In this document: one piece after another, positions 59,964-64,000 of the stretch | Layout: the number at the start of each line of letters is the position of its first letter | Numbering within the stretch: the stretch's first letter is position 1 | Origin: Zychaea mexicana | Taxonomy: Eukaryota; Mucoromycota; Mucoromycetes; Mucorales; Lichtheimiaceae | Assembly (NCBI RefSeq): GCF_025766255.1 | Contig: NW_026516728.1 | Location: 186,001 to 250,000 of the forward strand | DNA length: 64,000 bases | Direction of reading: 5' to 3' | Notes under the pieces: model-generated | What the model was told of the DNA's origin: nothing | The model's input: only the letters and a program-made list of their open reading frames with translations | The model's database searches: none | Translations under genes and position numbers: made by a program

Positions 59964-61563
59964 TCATGCTGCCGAGCAAAAGCCAAAGACTTCGCGCTGG
60001 CCAACAAAGCTCACAGCAGCAAGGTAATGATACCAAATACCGCCGCAAACAAATAGATGCCATAGTTGGTGAGAGTGACCGAGATTATCAAACTTGCCAG
60101 GCCAGAAAGCTTCGGGCCATTGGTTTCCATAGACAACCACGCCAAGGAGGTAGCATGCGATCGATTTCATTACCGGCGATAACCATGCGTTCATTGGTTC
60201 TGGTCCGTAGGTTGCATACAGATGTCCCACAGGAAATGCTGCCGACGCCGCGAGCGTGATGAAGAACGTTATTCTCAACCATTTCATTTCTAGACAATCA
60301 AGGGGAAATCAGCATCATGTATAGCTTAAGCACACGGAAAACAGCAACAATCAAAAATTTACCACGCTTTTCAAACCAGTCCATGAATGGGATGATCGTG
60401 CCGATCACGGCCAAGGTGCCGGTGCCAAGCATGTAAGTATTACGCCACATGTCGTGGCAGTAGAATCCATAGTACTCGGTCAAGACCACACTGGCACAGA
60501 TGAGTACAGAGATTCCAACGTAATCCAGGCAGGCGACACGCTTAAAGATTGCATAGTCGTTGATTCCAGACAAGGTGTGCCACACTGTCGAGCACACGAG
60601 GCATTTGCACGCGGCGCAGAAGAACACGGCAAAGATAACTCGGTCGATCAGCGGCGCTTCCGAAAGTAAGGGCGAGTAGAAGAGCTCGTAGATGCCAATG
60701 CACAGGAAGACAACAAAGCCAATCAGATGGGTGTAAATGTTGCCTGTCTCGTTATGCAGGTACGAAAGGGAGTGCCAGCATTGTGCAGGTGTCGATAAGA
60801 ATCGGTAGCCCGTGAGGATATGCTACATACATGGATTGACGTGCATGATCAGAACAATTGTTCAAGAGCTAATCTTTTGTACTCGGCTACGAGTGCTAAC
60901 CAAGAAGCAATTCCATACCTGATTGTTTCTCCAAGGAACAGGCAATTCTTCATACAGCAAAAGCTCCATGGCACCTTTCGTCATGGCATCCTTCAGGTGA
61001 TCCATTTGCTCGCTTGCACGGCCAGCTACCTTGTGGATCTTTTCATGGACCTTGCTACCGACCTCCATGGCTCGTTCAATCGTATCCGAAACTCGGCTGT
61101 CGACTTCTTCAATCTTGGACATCATGGCATCGATGGTGTCATCCAGCGTGGTTTCGAAATAATAATCGTCGGCCGAGCCTACAAGGGTAATTTCCAACTC
61201 GCGGTATTTTTCGGACAAGTCGGCCAGCGATTGTTCCAGTGTCTGTGCCATGTACGATCGCAACATGGCTTGTTGCTGCAACATGTTGTTCTTATCGGCA
61301 AATGAACAAGCCTTCCAACGATGGTGCCATTCCTGCTCGAGCCTCTCCAGAACCTCATAAGCTCGTTTTAATTTGGTCCGGCTGTACTCTTGCAACAAAC
61401 GCTTGCTGTCATTGTTGACGGAATGCTCAAACTGTGAGAGTCTATACTTGAACTTTTGCAGTAAAGGAGCAAGCTGTTCTCGGAAAAAGGTGTCAATGTC
61501 AAGGGTATCGTCGCATGCTGCAGCAGCAGTTGTGCTGCTGTTGATGGTGAGCAGGTTCTCCAT
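59964..61563 (-). CDS. IZH3: PAQR/adiponectin-receptor-like membrane protein (Izh3 type)
   Basis: Three exons (60919-61563, 60363-60822, 59964-60289) give 476 residues. Residues ~1-215 are cytosolic and helical, with long coiled-coil stretches (FKYRLSQFEHSVNNDSKRLL, then LKRAYEVLERLEQEW). The rest is a seven-helix PAQR domain. Signature blocks: ILTGYRFL, then CWHSLSYLHNETGNIYTHL, VWHTLSG with the first Zn-ligand His, and GHSHQLWHLF with the last two. PAQR proteins of yeast (Izh1-4) affect zinc and sterol metabolism. Related receptors are metal-dependent ceramidases. A long N-terminal extension is the mark of Izh3 rather than Izh1/2/4. Yeast Izh3 is 543 residues. Exons 2 and 3 cover the membrane part. 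Confidence 0.9.
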
Positions 61564-64000
61564 TGTGCGTCGCTAAGTTAGTGTTGTTGGTTCCGTTTTA
61601 GCCGTCGTTGAAGGTTGGCGCAAAAGCACAGGTTGGATGAATAGGTGGAGGGTGGGGAGGGGGAATATGCAAAGACAAAGCAGCCGAGGAGTTGGAGTTC
61701 TTTTCTGCTGCTTGGATATGTCTGCTAATAGAAAGGAAGGACGACGAAGGAAAGAAAGAGAGAGAGAGAGAGAAAGTCAGTGGGTGTATCACATACATAA
61801 AATTCTCGAGTCAAAAATTGGGGATATACAGCATGCCCTCGCTCGCCCAAGCTGAATGCTGAGTTTGTACGTACACTTTTTGTTTGTTTTTTATGGCATG
61901 CGGTGGGATGATACAAATGCAAAGGAGGGGCAGTGTGTTTGGCAGAAGGAAAGGGGGATAAGAGCTCTCTCCAAAAAGGTAATGAGCCATCCACCACACG
62001 TTTCGAACTCGCAAGTTTCACCTGTCATTCTTCTTTTTTTCTTCTCTCTTGTCCTCGTGGTTCCCCATTGGCCCTGAACTGCCAGAGCCCTGCCTGGGTC
62101 GTATTTATGGCTTGTCCTTCAGGGTCATCGGAACTCCACAAGATTTCTAGTACCGTTTTCGTGCTCCATGTGAGCCCCTCAGAGCAAGGCTATTTCGTCC
62201 AACCAAACAACAAAGTCAGATCCTGACGCTTCTTGATCTTCACTCTCTTTCTTGAAAAACAGGCTTTCACATGCTAAAACGGCATCAGGATGGGAACAAT
62301 AAAGAATGTGGGAGCATTGTTGTTTGACGTCGTGGCAGCACATCGCTTTTTCTGACCCAGTCATATCTTGTGTATATGCCACACACTCTACAGTAATGTA
62401 ACAGAGTTTCCTGCTTCTTGCTGTTTGGAGAATAGGGAGGCATCACGTACCGACCAGCACGCCCATCCCATGATACAGCGCTGTTGCTGATCTTGAGCTA
62501 CAAACAGCTGCTGTCTAAAGTAACCGAACGATTTGAATTTACTTATGATGCTGATGCCGTTGTTGCATGAATTATACGTAAACTTAGGATAAGAATATTT
62601 CTAAATCGGGTTGGAAGATATATGCTATGTATCTCTTGATCTTGCAACTGTTGTATAATCCTCTATTGATAAACGAATGCCACGGCTCCATTTTGTGGTG
62701 TACACGAATCAGAAATGCGCTTTATTTTTTAGTTTGGTTTTCGTCATGGAAGTCTATGGTCCTTGCGCTAAATGACCATTTTTGAACGAGGTTCTGATAT
62801 GATATCACTTACACGACGTATTATAGAATGTTAATCCGTATATACATAACATACATTGGATGAAGTCTGCCTAGAGATTGCAAATAATGTTTTCTCTTGT
62901 GTAGTTAGCATCCAGTGACATGTATTTATGCCTGAAAGACAACCCTGCTCGTCGTCAAAATGCAAGGTCAAACCATTCAAAGTCGCCAAACATCTAGTTA
63001 CACAGTGCTAGCGAAGACCTTTTAATATCATAGTGTGATTGCCGGGTAAGCGTCATCTCACTACAGTTTGCTCGTTTCAGTTCGCTTTTCTAATATTTAC
63101 GACCCTACATGTATCATAGCTACAAATATGACAATGCTGTGTTATACCTAAAAGCCATGCTATTTAGGTTTAGTAGAGACCAGGAGAGTGGTAATATTTT
63201 GATAATCACCTTATTGGCTTTCCAAGAAGCTTTTCTCATTGAGGGAAACATGTCTTATGGTGCTGATAAGAAGTATTAAACGTATACAAGTGCAGCCATT
63301 GTTTATGTGTTTTGGTTTTGCCCAAAGAAATTCAGCACACAAACGTTTCGGCAGTAAAGGATCCAATGACTTGAAGTGGATATATATAACCTTGCTGAGC
63401 AAGCCCATATAAAAGAACGTTTCGAAACGAGATGACTCGTCTGTTGTTGCACAGCAGTAATAGCACGATTTATTATTATTATCCCATTGTATCTATATGC
63501 TACTATCATATAAAATTTTATAGTATTACTGTACTTGTTTATCTGCTAATGCCATTGAGTCTACTTGTGTCGTATATCAACGCTTGAACTCTTGATAGAT
63601 CGGAGCAACAGTGCGACCAAACATTTCTCTTGGCGTGTGCTAGTTGTTGTGCGATCATACACAGGGGAAAAACGGAAGCCGCACTGGTGAATATTTTAAT
63701 ACTGCTGCTTGTTAGTGCCCAACCGGTATATACACTGTTTCCCCTTCGAATAAGTGAATAATAAGCAGCGATCAAACGATTGCTCGTCCCTGGCTTTTCA
63801 AAACAGTTTGTGGTGAAAAGCGAATGAATTGGGTGCCATGTACTGTATAGTATGTTTCTTGCGCTATGACCACTCCACATACGAAACTTGCTTTTCCTTC
63901 TTGTCTCTCCTTCCCTAAAAGGTTGGTGTCACCCTAATTGAATCCCAAGCGATGCTAAACGAAAGTGAAAGAGCTTTTCTGTGTAAACTTTTTAAAAAAA
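61564..64000. other. 2.4-kb region to the window end, no gene recognised
   Basis: The first part is the IZH3 promoter with a GA tract at ~61757-61772. The rest is AT-rich with short frames lacking family resemblance or splice partners. The window ends in a T/A-rich run, so a gene beyond 64 kb cannot be judged. Confidence 0.45.

Overview
The window is nuclear DNA from a filamentous fungus, most likely an early-diverging Mucoromycota (Mucorales-like) species. Genes are dense, carry several short introns (about 50-150 nt) with GTAAG-type donors and TAG/CAG acceptors, and sit in AT-rich spacers with many microsatellites. The gene set is fungal (Kha1, Mgm101, Hem14, Izh3, Hst3/4 types), but it also holds proteins more typical of animals or basal fungi: a 4E-T-like eIF4E binder, a Cys-type SelW homologue, ASCC1 and a WBP2-like protein. 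Taxonomy is inference. I rebuilt gene models by hand from splice signals. Every multi-exon model listed closes in frame, but no transcript evidence was available.

Layout. 0-9.4 kb: ribosomal protein L17 (+), an unrecognised Ala/Pro/Glu-rich protein with four basic modules (-), a SelW-like redox protein (-), about 2 kb of empty spacer, and arginyl-tRNA synthetase (-). 10.5-18.3 kb: an Hst3/Hst4-type sirtuin (+), thioredoxin reductase with two possible starts (+), and a Kha1-type K+/H+ antiporter (+). 19.2-24.9 kb: glyoxalase II, again with two possible starts (-), a GRAM/WBP2-like PY protein (+), and protoporphyrinogen oxidase (-). 26.4-34.3 kb: the 4E-T-like protein (+), tail to tail with the EFM4 methyltransferase (-), then aspartate aminotransferase (+). 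34.6-37.6 kb: EMC6 (-) and an alpha-arrestin (-). 37.6-41.3 kb: gene-poor, with a decayed ~42-nt tandem repeat. 41.3-46.8 kb: SHQ1 (-) and MGM101 (+) share a 147-bp divergent promoter, followed by a candidate small secreted protein (+) and an F-box protein (-). 46.8-49.6 kb: spacer with a perfect RFX X-box. 49.6-56.3 kb: a trehalose-phosphatase with a degenerate synthase-like domain (+), then MAP1 (-) and ASCC1 (+), which also share a short divergent promoter. 57-61.6 kb: a bHLH factor (-) and an Izh3-type PAQR protein (-). 61.6-64 kb: no gene seen.

The genes are mostly housekeeping and form no single pathway. Loose themes are translation and its control (L17, ArgRS, 4E-T, EFM4, MAP1, SHQ1), redox and mitochondrial upkeep (thioredoxin reductase, glyoxalase II, Hem14, Mgm101, SelW), and membrane traffic or ubiquitin adaptors carrying PY motifs (alpha-arrestin, WBP2-like). 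No mobile element, CRISPR array, rRNA or tRNA was found. The most unusual items are the four-module protein, the 4E-T homologue, the decayed synthase domain in the trehalose protein, the dual-start redox enzymes, X-box clusters and the EMC6 upstream ORF.
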